Shown piece by piece: positions 1-8,931 of a stretch of DNA of 64,000 nucleotides. The notes beneath the pieces were generated by a model. It saw nothing but the letters and a program-made list of their open reading frames with translations. It ran no database searches and had not been told where the DNA came from. Source of the DNA: JBBSOK01 sp965219125. GTDB taxonomy: Bacteria; Bacteroidota; Bacteroidia; Flavobacteriales; Flavobacteriaceae. The translations under genes were made by a program, and so were the position numbers. Each line of letters opens with the position of its first letter. Positions within the stretch are counted from its first letter, which is position 1. The stretch spans positions 1,736,001-1,800,000 of the forward strand of contig CBDCMO010000002.1 in assembly GCA_965219125.1 (NCBI GenBank), given 5' to 3'.

Positions 1-821
1 TCAATAGTGCGCGAACCGCTATATCTTGTTGCAGCAGTTCCTGCGGCTACTGCAAAAGCAGTTTCAGCGTCTGCTCTAGAACAATAATCAGCTTCATTCT
101 CAACTGTTGCAATTGCAGAGCCAGCAAATCCAAAATTTGTTGCATGCTTAATAATTGCATCGTAAAATAGCGGTTGGCCATTTTTTGCATCAATATACAT
201 ATAGCCCCGGCTTATTGGGCTAGTTGCATAAATATCAAATTTGTAGGCTAACTTAAAATTTGATAATCTTTCTATATTGTCGTTACTGGCAAAATCTGGT
301 AATATTACCAACTCGCCAACAGGTTTTTTGTAGTTGTCCATCACAGCTGCCTCGGCCGGATATTCCCACATGTAATGTTGCGCTCCGATATTGGAAAGAG
401 CGAAGTTTAAGGCTTGGGTATTGCTTAAACTTGGAGAAACATCCATTTCTGTGATGTCATAATATTCATTACTTAAAGTCTTAACTTGTCCACTTTTAGA
501 ATGTAGTACAAGCGTTCCAAATTCTACTTTTATGCCTTTATAATATTGCTGTAGTTTTTGGTGTGTGTAGCCCAAATTATCTTGTTGTTGGCTAATTTGT
601 GTGAAGGTTGTATTTTTGGAAGGATTCAAAACATCTTGAAAGAGTTTTGTGGAGTTTTGAATTGAATAACTTTGAGAATCATCTAAAACCAGCAGTCTTG
701 GTGGTTGCTTTACATTGGTCTTTTCATCTTTCTTATTCTGAGCTTCGCCGGTAAATGAAATACCTGTCGAAACTAGAACAATCATTGAAAATGAAAAAAC
801 TGATTTGATAATTTTTTTCAT
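1..821 (-). CDS. M4 (thermolysin-like) metalloprotease, N-terminal pro-region, truncated by window edge
   Basis: About 273 codons are open from ATG at 821 to the left edge with no stop. Residues 1-26 form a signal peptide (KK start, hydrophobic core, cleavage near GEAQ). The pro-region follows: an FTP-like part with GYTHQKLQQYYKGIKVEFG, then a PepSY-like part ending in YMYIDAKNGQPL. After that comes ATRYSG, the junction typically seen just before the mature M4 catalytic domain. The HExxH zinc site would lie outside the window. In this family the pro-region acts as an intramolecular chaperone and inhibitor of a secreted protease. Flavobacterial members usually also carry a T9SS sorting domain, which cannot be checked here. 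Family assignment is by pattern recognition of the propeptide alone. The gene diverges from the ABC gene at 1002. Confidence 0.82.
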   Translation of the reverse strand, partial: MKKIIKSVFSFSMIVLVSTGISFTGEAQNKKDEKTNVKQPPRLLVLDDSQSYSIQNSTKLFQDVLNPSKNTTFTQISQQQDNLGYTHQKLQQYYKGIKVEFGTLVLHSKSGQVKTLSNEYYDITEMDVSPSLSNTQALNFALSNIGAQHYMWEYPAEAAVMDNYKKPVGELVILPDFASNDNIERLSNFKLAYKFDIYATSPISRGYMYIDAKNGQPLFYDAIIKHATNFGFAGSAIATVENEADYCSRADAETAFAVAAGTAATRYSGSRTI

Positions 822-1001
822 AATGATGTAGTTTTGTGTTAATAATAAAATTTAGTTTTTGCTTAAGCGATAACGAATAACGGCAATATTTAGATTAAAA
901 ACAATTATAATCGTTTAAACGCAATGTAAATATTGAAAAAGGTCTTATATTCTTAATAAAAACTTACAGCAATACTATATTTCACTAGTATATTTGAATA
1001 A

Positions 1002-2687
1002 ATGAAAGAAAAACTCTTACAGGTTGAAAATCTTAATGTTGCCTTCGGAAATAAAAAAAATGAGGTCGAAGTAATTCACGATATCTCTTTTTCAATAAAT
1101 GAAAATGAAATTGTTGGAATTGTTGGCGAATCCGGTTCGGGGAAATCCGTTACTTCTTTGGCTATTATGGGTTTGTTGCCTGATAAGAATGTTTCTGTTT
1201 CAGGTGAAATTAACTTTAAAGGTGAAAATTTACTATTGAAGCCTTCAAAAGAACTTCAAAATTTCCGCGGAAATGAAATCGCCATGATTTTTCAAGAACC
1301 GATGAGCGCTTTAAATCCATCGCTAGCATGCGGATTTCAAGTTGCGGAAATACTTAAAAATCATTTAAAAATGTCTTCATCGGAAGCAAAGAAAGAAACA
1401 CTTCATCTCTTCGAAAAAGTAAAACTTCCAAGAACAACTGAAATTTATAAAAGTTATCCGCACCAAATAAGCGGCGGACAAATGCAACGCGTTATGATTG
1501 CAATGGCGATTGCCTGCAAACCAAAACTGCTAATTGCCGATGAGCCTACAACGGCTTTAGATGTTACCGTACAAAAGGAAATATTATTATTGCTAAAACA
1601 ATTGCAGCAAGAAACGGGAATGAGTTTACTGTTTATTTCGCACGACCTCAACCTTGTTTCAGAAATTGTGGACAAAGTAATTGTAATGTACAAAGGTGAA
1701 ATTGTTGAACAAGGTGGCGTTCAAAAAATATTTCAATCCCCAAAAAATGCATATACAAAAGCGCTTTTGGCGTCACGACCTACATTAAATGTGCGTTTAC
1801 AAAAATTACCAACAATCGCTTCCTTAGCTTCAGAAACATTTATTCCGAAGGAAGTTACGCCAATTCAAAGAGCACAAAAGCATAAAAAACTGTACACGCA
1901 AGAACCTTTGTTGCAAGTTTTAAATCTTGAAAAAGAGTATTATTCGAATGCTGGATTTTTTAGACCGAAGCAAATTACAAAAGCGGTAAATGGCGTTTCA
2001 TTCAATGTTTATGAAGGTGAAACAATGGGTTTGGTTGGCGAATCTGGCTGCGGAAAATCGACTCTCGGCAAGGCAATTTTGCAATTGGATAAAGCAACTG
2101 CGGGAAGCATAAAATACCGCGGAAAAGAATTAACAACGCTTTCAACTTCTGAAATTAGAAAACTTCGGAAGGAAATTCAACTTATTTTCCAAGATCCGTA
2201 TTCTTCATTAAATCCAAGATTGGTAATTGGGGAAGCGTTGATTGAACCGATGGAAGTTCACGGCATCGCCAAAAACAGAAGGGAAAGGAAGAAAAAAGCA
2301 TTGGCATTATTAACGCGGGTTGGTTTAGACGAAAATTTTTATAACCGGTATCCGCACGAACTTAGCGGCGGACAAAGACAACGTGTAGGCATCGCTCGAA
2401 CCATTGCAATGGAGCCAAAATTGGTGATTTGTGATGAAAGTGTTTCTGCGCTTGATATATCGGTACAAGCGCAGGTTTTAAATTTGTTGAACGAACTTAA
2501 AGACGATTTTGGTTTTACTTATATATTTATAAGCCACGATTTAGCGGTCGTAAAATATATGGCAGACCAACTTTTGGTAATGAACAAAGGTAAAATTGAA
2601 GAAATGGGCGACGCCGACGAGATTTATGCAAACCCGACGAAGGAATATACTAAAAGATTGATAGAGGCGATTCCTAAAGGGGTTTGA
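1002..2687 (+). CDS. ABC transporter ATP-binding protein with two fused ATPase domains (peptide/microcin C type)
   Basis: The 561-residue protein carries two oligopeptide-type ABC ATPase domains, like DppD and DppF joined (YejF/GsiA arrangement). Domain 1 has Walker A at residues 42-49 (GESGSGKS), Q-loop FQEPMSALNP, signature SGGQMQR and Walker B LLIADEP. Domain 2 has Walker A at 346-353 (GESGCGKS), Q-loop FQDPYSSLNPR, signature SGGQRQR and LVICDES. Both have the oligopeptide-transporter C-terminal extension. It would power import of peptides or similar solutes through inner-membrane permeases. No permease or binding-protein gene lies next to it, so partners must be encoded elsewhere. The substrate cannot be told from sequence. 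The start is ATG, with a TATATTTG string only five bases upstream. Confidence 0.93.
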   Translation: MKEKLLQVENLNVAFGNKKNEVEVIHDISFSINENEIVGIVGESGSGKSVTSLAIMGLLPDKNVSVSGEINFKGENLLLKPSKELQNFRGNEIAMIFQEPMSALNPSLACGFQVAEILKNHLKMSSSEAKKETLHLFEKVKLPRTTEIYKSYPHQISGGQMQRVMIAMAIACKPKLLIADEPTTALDVTVQKEILLLLKQLQQETGMSLLFISHDLNLVSEIVDKVIVMYKGEIVEQGGVQKIFQSPKNAYTKALLASRPTLNVRLQKLPTIASLASETFIPKEVTPIQRAQKHKKLYTQEPLLQVLNLEKEYYSNAGFFRPKQITKAVNGVSFNVYEGETMGLVGESGCGKSTLGKAILQLDKATAGSIKYRGKELTTLSTSEIRKLRKEIQLIFQDPYSSLNPRLVIGEALIEPMEVHGIAKNRRERKKKALALLTRVGLDENFYNRYPHELSGGQRQRVGIARTIAMEPKLVICDESVSALDISVQAQVLNLLNELKDDFGFTYIFISHDLAVVKYMADQLLVMNKGKIEEMGDADEIYANPTKEYTKRLIEAIPKGV

Positions 2688-2850
2688 AGCTTAGAGACAT
2701 TAAAATTAAATGGTGTCAAATGTTAGAAAAAATTTCAATTATATTGAAAAAAGGGGTAATTAACTTGTTAATTTAGGGGTATATACCTCAACCTTTAAGT
2801 TTTTTTAGTTTGTAATTTGTTAAAAATTTATTAAATTTAAACCAGAACTT

Positions 2851-2963
2851 ATGAAACTACAAGATTACAAGACTACTATTCACTATTCTCGTTTTAGTAC
2901 TATTTACAAGCTTGGGAGCAATAGGACAAAATAGAAAATTTTGTTACATAGAAATTAATTAGG
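2851..2963 (+). pseudogene. Disrupted signal-peptide region of the T9SS subtilase
   Basis: An ATG at 2851 opens a frame (MKLQDYKTT...) that is not signal-like and stops at a TAG near 2932. One frame over, from about 2873, the DNA encodes a clear signal peptide, LLFTILVLVLFTSLGAIGQ, followed by NRKFCYIEIN and then TAG at 2960-2962. Past that stop the same frame reads GVNIGAIQ up to a run of seven A (2985-2991). There the downstream protease frame lies one base off: six A would join them. At least three lesions (one shift near 2862-2872, one nonsense codon, one homopolymer shift) therefore separate start codon, signal peptide and mature protein. This could be genuine decay or assembly error. 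Confidence 0.7.
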
Positions 2964-5711
2964 GTGTTAATATTGGTGCAATACAAAAAAAGTATTAATC
3001 CTAATGAAACCCTAACTTTTACATTAACAAATAAAAGTTTTGAAAATTTTTTGAATTCAATGCCCGTTTATGAATTTAAAAAAGCTTTTCCAACTGCTGT
3101 TACGCCTAGATTACAAAGATTATATCTAATTGAATTAGATGGAAATCAAATTACGTCGGATTTTATTTCTCGACAAGATGTAGTAAATGTGAGTGAATTT
3201 GACAACAGTTATGTATTGGCTGAAGATGACCCACCAATATACACTAATGACTATACAGAATTAATTCTCGATAATTTACAAAATCCAGTATTAGAAATGA
3301 CTAAAGCTCCCTTAGCTTGGACAATTGAAAAAGGAAATCCTAATGTTCTTGTTGGCGTTTCTGATGGACCCGTAAACGAGTTGCACGAGGATTTACAAGG
3401 AAAAATTGAGTTTCAATATTATTTATCTAGTGTTTCTGGGTCTCATGGGACTGCAGTAGCAAGTTTAATAGTAGCAACAAACGATAATGATCTTGGAATG
3501 GCAAGCCTTGCAGGATGGAACACTAAACTTGTTTTTGCTAATACAAATGGTGGTATGCACGATTTAATGGAAGGAGTGTTAGTTGTTTCTCAACATACTG
3601 GTGTTAAAGTCGTTAACGCCAGTTTTGGCAACACAATTTATAATGCAGATCATAATCAATTATTAGAAGAAATTGCTGCAAGTGGTTTTCTTGTTGTGGC
3701 ATCAGCACATAACCCATCAACAGAAAATTATTATTATCCTGCCTCTTATGACAGTACTTTATCGGTAACAACTGTAGGTTCTCGTTATCCAATTGGTTTT
3801 ATACACGATAATGGGTTTGGTGTTATGTGGCCCTATTCATGGAAAGATTGCCATGAAAAAAGACCAGATGGCTTACCCGGCACCGATACCAATGTACATA
3901 ATGACAAGGTTGACGTATGTGCTCCAAATCAGTTTATAATTTCTGCTTGGGATGATCTTGTGAATTTTCCATTAGGGTATAGAGCTCAAGATAATACTTC
4001 TTCGGCGGCTCCAATTGTTTCAGGTCTTGCAGCCCTAATATATTCTATAAATCCAAATTTTACGGCATCGCAGGTTAAGGATATCATTAAAAACACGGCC
4101 GATGATATTTACCATATACCTTATAACCAACAATTTTTAGGTAAATTAGAAACAGGAAGGATTAATGCCTACCGAGCAGTAAAAACAGCTAAATGTATGG
4201 TAAGCCCAACACCAGGTCTGGATCTTGCGATGCAAAATTCTAACTTGGACGATTTTGTTGAACCAGATGCAAATACCGAAATTTTATGGCAAAGTGATGA
4301 CATTTGGGTTCGTAACCAAAATGACGGTGATTTAATAGCAGTGCACCAAAACCCGGTATACGATCCAAACAATCCCAATTATGTTTATGTGCGGGTTACC
4401 AATAACAGTTGTGTTACTTCATCTGGTAATGATAGTTTAAAACTATATTGGGCAAAGGCGAATACGTCCCTATCTTGGCCGCAAAGCTGGAACGGAACAT
4501 TATTTGTTGAAGATCCTGTAACCCAAGAAGATATTTTAATGTGCGATGAAGTAGGTACGCTAAATATTCCAATACTTGGTGCTGGAGAAAGCAAGCTGCT
4601 TGAATTTGCTTGGTCTGTCCCAAACCCCCAAGATTATATAAACATAGACAATGGTAATCCTTGGCATTTCTGTTTATTGGGCAGAATAATATCTCTAGAA
4701 GACCCAATGACGTTTCCAGAAATTAGCGCAATAACCCAAAATGTAAAAAACAATAACAATATTGCGTGGAAAAATACAACGGTTGTTGATATTTTTCCAG
4801 ACACACCATCCCAAATTGGTGCCGTTGTGGCTGTTAGTAATCCTTTTGCAACAACAAAAGCATTTAACCTTCAGTTTATAAAAAAGACCAACGAACCAGG
4901 TCAAGCAATTTATGACGAAGCAGAAGTGAGTATAGAAATGGATCCTGTTATTTACGATGCTTGGGTAAAAGGTGGCAAACAAGGTCAAAATTTTGATTCT
5001 ACAAAAACCGCAAATAAAAAGATTGTTGCTGGCAACAATATGCTACTCAGCAATATTTTATTAGATGCAAACGAATTGGGGACAATATTTGTAAAATTTA
5101 ATTTCCTTGCAGCCCAATTAACTTCAAAAAAGGAATTTTCATATCACGTTATACAGCGCGACGCAGTTACAAACGAAATTATTGGGGGCGAAACCTATCA
5201 GGTTCAAAAACGCCCACGCCCGGTTTTTAACGCTAATGCAGGAAATGATGAAACCATTAACAGAAGTGAAAGCGTAACAATAAGTGCTTCCCAAATAAAC
5301 GAAGCCGCAGTATATAACTGGTACGACCCAGAAGGAAACTTAATTTACACGGGCACCAATCTTACAGTTTCCCCAAATGTAAGTAAAACCTACAAACTTG
5401 AAATTATTACAGATACTGACGGCTACAAGGATTATGACGAGGTAGCGGTTACGGTTAATCCTTACAAATTAGAAAGTTTGGCACCAAATCCCGCAACTAA
5501 CCAAGTAACCGTAAATTATATTGCAGATGAAGCCAGTTCTGCGTATTTAATGGTAGTAAGTACCGTTACGGGCATTTCAAACAATTATATTTTGGATGTT
5601 AACCAAACCAGTGTAAATCTAAACATATCCAATTATACATCTGGCACCTATTCCGTTGCACTTGTCTGTGATGGAGAAATTGTTGATTCCAAAAATCTTG
5701 CAAAACAATAA
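2964..5711 (+). CDS. Subtilisin-like serine protease (S8) with T9SS sorting domain; 5' end disrupted
   Basis: A 915-codon open frame from GTG 2964. It carries an S8 catalytic triad: Asp134 (VGVSDG), His161 (GSHGTAVAS) and Ser346 (NTSSAAPIVSG), plus the oxyanion-region string VVNASFGN. The middle is a long beta-rich region. Residues ~760-830 contain a PKD/Ig-like segment (AGNDETINRSESVTISA). The last ~80 residues, from about LESLAPNPATNQVTV, are a type A T9SS sorting domain. As read, the frame has no signal peptide: the GTG is only the first start codon after a frame break, and the signal peptide sits upstream in another frame. If the break is real the protein should not be exported. The body shows no internal stops over 2.7 kb, which argues for recent damage or a sequence error. 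It is followed by three smaller T9SS genes. Confidence 0.85.
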   Translation: MLILVQYKKSINPNETLTFTLTNKSFENFLNSMPVYEFKKAFPTAVTPRLQRLYLIELDGNQITSDFISRQDVVNVSEFDNSYVLAEDDPPIYTNDYTELILDNLQNPVLEMTKAPLAWTIEKGNPNVLVGVSDGPVNELHEDLQGKIEFQYYLSSVSGSHGTAVASLIVATNDNDLGMASLAGWNTKLVFANTNGGMHDLMEGVLVVSQHTGVKVVNASFGNTIYNADHNQLLEEIAASGFLVVASAHNPSTENYYYPASYDSTLSVTTVGSRYPIGFIHDNGFGVMWPYSWKDCHEKRPDGLPGTDTNVHNDKVDVCAPNQFIISAWDDLVNFPLGYRAQDNTSSAAPIVSGLAALIYSINPNFTASQVKDIIKNTADDIYHIPYNQQFLGKLETGRINAYRAVKTAKCMVSPTPGLDLAMQNSNLDDFVEPDANTEILWQSDDIWVRNQNDGDLIAVHQNPVYDPNNPNYVYVRVTNNSCVTSSGNDSLKLYWAKANTSLSWPQSWNGTLFVEDPVTQEDILMCDEVGTLNIPILGAGESKLLEFAWSVPNPQDYINIDNGNPWHFCLLGRIISLEDPMTFPEISAITQNVKNNNNIAWKNTTVVDIFPDTPSQIGAVVAVSNPFATTKAFNLQFIKKTNEPGQAIYDEAEVSIEMDPVIYDAWVKGGKQGQNFDSTKTANKKIVAGNNMLLSNILLDANELGTIFVKFNFLAAQLTSKKEFSYHVIQRDAVTNEIIGGETYQVQKRPRPVFNANAGNDETINRSESVTISASQINEAAVYNWYDPEGNLIYTGTNLTVSPNVSKTYKLEIITDTDGYKDYDEVAVTVNPYKLESLAPNPATNQVTVNYIADEASSAYLMVVSTVTGISNNYILDVNQTSVNLNISNYTSGTYSVALVCDGEIVDSKNLAKQ

Positions 5712-5730
5712 CCTTTTAAAATATTTAATT

Positions 5731-6441
5731 ATGAAAAAACTAATCTATATTTTATTATTTAATATAAGCGCATTAGGTTTTGCGCAAAGCCCCCTTCTCT
5801 TTGAAACCGATTGGTTTTTGATAGAATTAACAGTAGATGGAGAAAACATAACAATTCCAAATAATAATCAAATTGATAATGTGCCATTAAATTTTACAGA
5901 ATTTGTAATAACAACAGAGCCTTGCGGATATTATACTGGAGACCTTACCGATTTTTCCGATACATCTTTTAAATATTTTGGCTTTACAGAACTTGATGCA
6001 ACTTGTGACCAACCAGAAACTCGAATATTTATAGAAAGTTATATTAGAGGCTTTTATCTTAACGAAATTGAAGGCGAAAAAACTTTTAATTATATTTTAA
6101 ATTCTGAAGATAATAATACCCGTATGCTTACCATTACAAACACAGAAGGAGATATTGCTATTTATGGCAATGCGGCATTGGGCATTAATGAGCTAGATAT
6201 ATCTCAAATTACAATATATCCAAACCCTGCAAATAATAACTTAATTTTAAGTTCAGCAAATATTGCTGGAAAGCTAACAATCGAAATTTTCAATATTGAA
6301 GGAAAGTTTTTAAAATCTGAAGCTTTATCATTTGCCAATCAAACTACAATAGATGTTTCCAATCTAAAAAGAGGCGTTTATTTATTGAAAATTGAGAGTG
6401 CCGATGGTATTGTTACAACCAAGAAGTTTGTGAAAGAGTAA
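5731..6441 (+). CDS. Small T9SS-secreted protein, tandem copy 1 (META/HslJ-like layout)
   Basis: 236 residues. The start ATG at 5731 is chosen because it opens a signal peptide (MKKLIYILLFNISALGFAQ) and matches the starts of copies 2 and 3; an upstream in-frame TTG overlapping the protease is unlikely. The mature N-terminal domain (~20-150) contains FETDWFLIEL, an EPCGYYTG string with Cys65, and Cys92 in DATCDQPE. The pattern W..L...G....P....C..Y.G....T..C...E resembles META/HslJ lipocalin-like domains, but this is inference. Residues ~155-236 are a type A T9SS sorting domain (ITIYPNPANN...YLLKIES). The function is unknown. The gene lies 19 bp after the subtilase stop and may be cotranscribed with it. 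Confidence 0.85.
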   Translation: MKKLIYILLFNISALGFAQSPLLFETDWFLIELTVDGENITIPNNNQIDNVPLNFTEFVITTEPCGYYTGDLTDFSDTSFKYFGFTELDATCDQPETRIFIESYIRGFYLNEIEGEKTFNYILNSEDNNTRMLTITNTEGDIAIYGNAALGINELDISQITIYPNPANNNLILSSANIAGKLTIEIFNIEGKFLKSEALSFANQTTIDVSNLKRGVYLLKIESADGIVTTKKFVKE

Positions 6442-6466
6442 TTTTAATAGGCTTTAAAAATTCAAA

Positions 6467-6495
6467 AAAATAGCCACTATTTAAGCAGCTATTTT
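6467..6495 (+). terminator. Intrinsic-terminator-like hairpin after tandem copy 1
   Basis: The stem AAAATAGC / GCTATTTT (6467-6474 with 6488-6495) has a 13-base loop and is followed by a T-rich stretch. It lies 25 bp downstream of the stop of copy 1. An identical hairpin follows copy 2. Confidence 0.5.
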
Positions 6496-6534
6496 GCTTT
6501 AACATTCAAATTATAACTCTTTAAATATTTAATC

Positions 6535-7245
6535 ATGAAAAAACTACTATATATTTTATTATTTAATATAAGCGCATTAGGTTTTGCGCAAAACCCCATT
6601 CTATTCGAGACCGATTGGTTTTTAATTGAACTTGCTGTTGATGGGGATGGCGTGCCGATTCCTAATAATGGAGAAATAAACACTGTGCCATTATCACTGT
6701 CTATCGATTTATTGAACACTTTGCCTTGTAATTCCTATAGTGGTGACGTTAGTGACTTTTCAAATGATTCTTTTAAAATGGATAATTTTGGAATACTTGA
6801 ATATAATTGTTCATTACAAGAAACTCAAATTTTTGAAGAACGTTATACATTTGGCTTTTTTCTAGATGATATTGCAGGCGAAAAAACATTTAATTATGTT
6901 TTAGATTTTGGAGAAAATGATACCCGTATGCTTACAATTACTAATCCTAATGGAGATATTGCTATTTATGGCAATGCGGCATTGGGCATTAATGAGCTAG
7001 ATATATCTCAAATTACAATATATCCAAACCCTGCAAATAAGATCTTAATTTTAAGTTCAGCAAATATTGCTGGAAAGCTAACAATCGAAATTTTCAATAT
7101 TGAAGGAAAGTTTTTAAAATCTGAAGCTTTATCATTTGCCAATCAAACTACAATAGATGTTTCCAATCTTAAAAGCGGCGTTTATTTATTGAAAATTGAG
7201 AGTGCCGATGGTATTGTTACAACCAAGAAGTTTGTGAAAGAGTAA
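6535..7245 (+). CDS. Small T9SS-secreted protein, tandem copy 2
   Basis: 236 residues, starting exactly 804 bp after copy 1. The signal peptide (MKKLLYILLFNISALGFAQ) is nearly identical to copy 1. The middle domain has clearly diverged (DGDGVPIPNNGEIN, LNTLPCNSYSGD), yet Cys65 and Cys92 sit at the same positions and FETDWFLIEL is kept. The last ~95 residues match copy 1 almost exactly, including the T9SS sorting domain. The two genes share near-identical DNA from about 6954 to 7245 versus 6150 to 6441. It is presumably exported and trimmed or anchored by T9SS. Conserved cysteines suggest a disulfide in the mature fold. The biological role is unknown. Confidence 0.85.
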   Translation: MKKLLYILLFNISALGFAQNPILFETDWFLIELAVDGDGVPIPNNGEINTVPLSLSIDLLNTLPCNSYSGDVSDFSNDSFKMDNFGILEYNCSLQETQIFEERYTFGFFLDDIAGEKTFNYVLDFGENDTRMLTITNPNGDIAIYGNAALGINELDISQITIYPNPANKILILSSANIAGKLTIEIFNIEGKFLKSEALSFANQTTIDVSNLKSGVYLLKIESADGIVTTKKFVKE

Positions 7246-7270
7246 TTTTAATAGGCTTTAAAAATTCAAA

Positions 7271-7299
7271 AAAATAGCCACTATTTAAGCAGCTATTTT
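7271..7299 (+). terminator. Intrinsic-terminator-like hairpin after tandem copy 2
   Basis: The same AAAATAGC / GCTATTTT hairpin as after copy 1, displaced by exactly 804 bp. It shows that the duplication unit includes the intergenic DNA. Confidence 0.5.
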
Positions 7300-7338
7300 G
7301 CTTTAACATTCAAATTATAACTCTTTAAATATTTAATC

Positions 7339-8049
7339 ATGAAAAAACTACTATATATTTTATTATTTAGTGTAAGCACAATAAGCTTTGCACAGAACCC
7401 CCTTCTCTTTGAAACCGATTGGTTTTTAATAGAATTAACAGTAGATGGAGAAAACATAACAATTCCAAACAATAATCAAGTTAATACTGTCCCACTAAAC
7501 TTTGAAGATTTTGGAATTATAACAGAACCTTGTAGTTACTATACTGCAGAAACTACCAACCTTACAGATACTTTTTTTAGTTTTATTAGTTTTACAATAC
7601 TTGATGCAACTTGTTCTCTGCCCGAAACGGTTTTTTTTGAAACAAAATATATAAATGGTTTTTTTCTTGAAGGAATCGGAGGCGAAAAAATATTTAACTA
7701 TGTTTTAGAGTTTGGGGATAACGAAACCCGAAAGCTTACTATTACAAACACAGAAGGAGATATTGCTATTTATGGCAATGCGGCATTGGGTATTAACGAG
7801 CTAGATGTATCTCAAATTACAATATATCCAAACCCTGCAAATAAGATCTTAATTTTAAGTTCAGCAAATATTGCTGGAAAGCTAACAATCGAAATTTTCA
7901 ATATTGAAGGAAAGGTTTTAAAATCTGAAGCTTTATTATTTAAAAATCAAACTACAATAGATGTTTCCAATCTAAAAAGAGGCGTTTATTTATTGAAAAT
8001 TGAAAATGGAAACGGTAATGTTACTATAAAGAAGTTTGTAAAAGAGTGA
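7339..8049 (+). CDS. Small T9SS-secreted protein, tandem copy 3
   Basis: 236 residues, 804 bp after copy 2. The signal peptide is slightly diverged (MKKLLYILLFSVSTISFAQ). The mature N-terminus is closer to copy 1 (TVDGENITIPNNNQ, ITEPCSYYT) and keeps Cys65 and Cys92. The T9SS sorting domain is nearly the same as in the other copies but ends ENGNGNVTIKKFVKE. It is mosaic at the DNA level: it has AATAAGATC like copy 2 and CTAAAAAGAGGC like copy 1, which suggests gene conversion among the copies. The array ends after this gene with a different, stronger terminator. Confidence 0.85.
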   Translation: MKKLLYILLFSVSTISFAQNPLLFETDWFLIELTVDGENITIPNNNQVNTVPLNFEDFGIITEPCSYYTAETTNLTDTFFSFISFTILDATCSLPETVFFETKYINGFFLEGIGGEKIFNYVLEFGDNETRKLTITNTEGDIAIYGNAALGINELDVSQITIYPNPANKILILSSANIAGKLTIEIFNIEGKVLKSEALLFKNQTTIDVSNLKRGVYLLKIENGNGNVTIKKFVKE

Positions 8050-8070
8050 TTTTAATAAATAATTATATCT

Positions 8071-8100
8071 AAAACAGCCGCTAATAATGCGGCTGTTTTT
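8071..8100 (+). terminator. Strong, probably bidirectional terminator
   Basis: Perfect 11-bp stem AAAACAGCCGC / GCGGCTGTTTT (8071-8081 with 8089-8099), 7-base loop, flanked by A- and T-runs. It sits between the convergent tandem array and scoB, so it can serve both. Confidence 0.85.
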
Positions 8101-8137
8101 ATGTAATTATATTACAAATTATTGTTCTAATCACAAT

Positions 8138-8791
8138 CTAAAAAACCATTTCAGGAACTTCACCTTCAACAATCATATCACCTTCTGTTGCAGCCTTAAT
8201 TTCTTCAACACTTACACCTGGCGCTCGTTCAAGAAGTTTAAATTTTCCATCAACAATTTCAAGTACCGCAAGATTGGTTACTATTTTTTTTACACAATTA
8301 ACGCCTGTTAACGGCAGCGAACATTGTTTTAAGATTTTAGATTCGCCTTCACGGTTTGTGTGCATCATGGCTACAATTATATTTTCGGCAGAGGCTACCA
8401 AATCCATTGCGCCGCCCATTCCTTTAACCATTTTTCCGGGAATTTTCCAATTGGCAATGTCACCGTTTTGGGAAACTTCCATTGCGCCGAGAATTGTTAA
8501 ATCTACGTGTTTGCCTCTTATCATTCCAAAACTTGTGGCGCTGTCAAAGAAGGATGCGCCTGGCAATGCGGTTATGGTTTGCTTGCCGGCGTTTATTAAA
8601 TCTGGGTCTTCTTCGCCTTCAAAAGGAAAAGGTCCCATTCCTAATATTCCATTTTCAGATTGAAATTCGACACTAATATCATCGCGAACAAAGTTGGCTA
8701 CCAACGTTGGAATCCCAATTCCTAAATTAACGTAATATCCGTCTTTTACTTCTTTTGCAATACGTTGTGCTATTTGTTTCTTATTTAACAT
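8138..8791 (-). CDS. scoB: 3-oxoacid CoA-transferase subunit B
   Basis: The 217-residue protein matches the beta subunit of class I CoA-transferases (ScoB/AtoA). It has NLGIGIPTLVANF near residues 22-34 and the catalytic glutamate Glu46 in SENGILGMGP, which forms the glutamyl-CoA thioester. DLTILGAMEVS and the AMDLVASAENIIVAMMHT region are also characteristic. With ScoA it moves CoA from succinyl-CoA to acetoacetate, giving acetoacetyl-CoA for thiolysis. The gene lies downstream of scoA on the same strand, 140 bp away. Acetoacetate from tyrosine degradation (hppD and hmgA are in this window) is a plausible substrate, but a different short 3-oxoacid is possible. Confidence 0.92.
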   Translation of the reverse strand: MLNKKQIAQRIAKEVKDGYYVNLGIGIPTLVANFVRDDISVEFQSENGILGMGPFPFEGEEDPDLINAGKQTITALPGASFFDSATSFGMIRGKHVDLTILGAMEVSQNGDIANWKIPGKMVKGMGGAMDLVASAENIIVAMMHTNREGESKILKQCSLPLTGVNCVKKIVTNLAVLEIVDGKFKLLERAPGVSVEEIKAATEGDMIVEGEVPEMVF

Positions 8792-8931
8792 ATACTTGTG
8801 ATTCTATTGATGCTTGATGAATAAAAAATATTTGATTAAATTTTTGTGATTTTTTGATGAAAGATATTCGGCTTTTATTAAATAAAGCAATCTTGGCAAA
8901 ACATCGAATTAACGAAGCAACTAATTGACTA

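Noticed and set aside
989..996. TATATTTG promoter box for the ABC gene
   Set aside because: It matches the -7 consensus, but there is no TTG at the -33 distance and AT-rich DNA gives such matches by chance; kept only as a comment.
8274..8663. Plus-strand 129-residue reading frame
   Set aside because: It is antisense to scoB; scoB has clear family motifs and the catalytic Glu.
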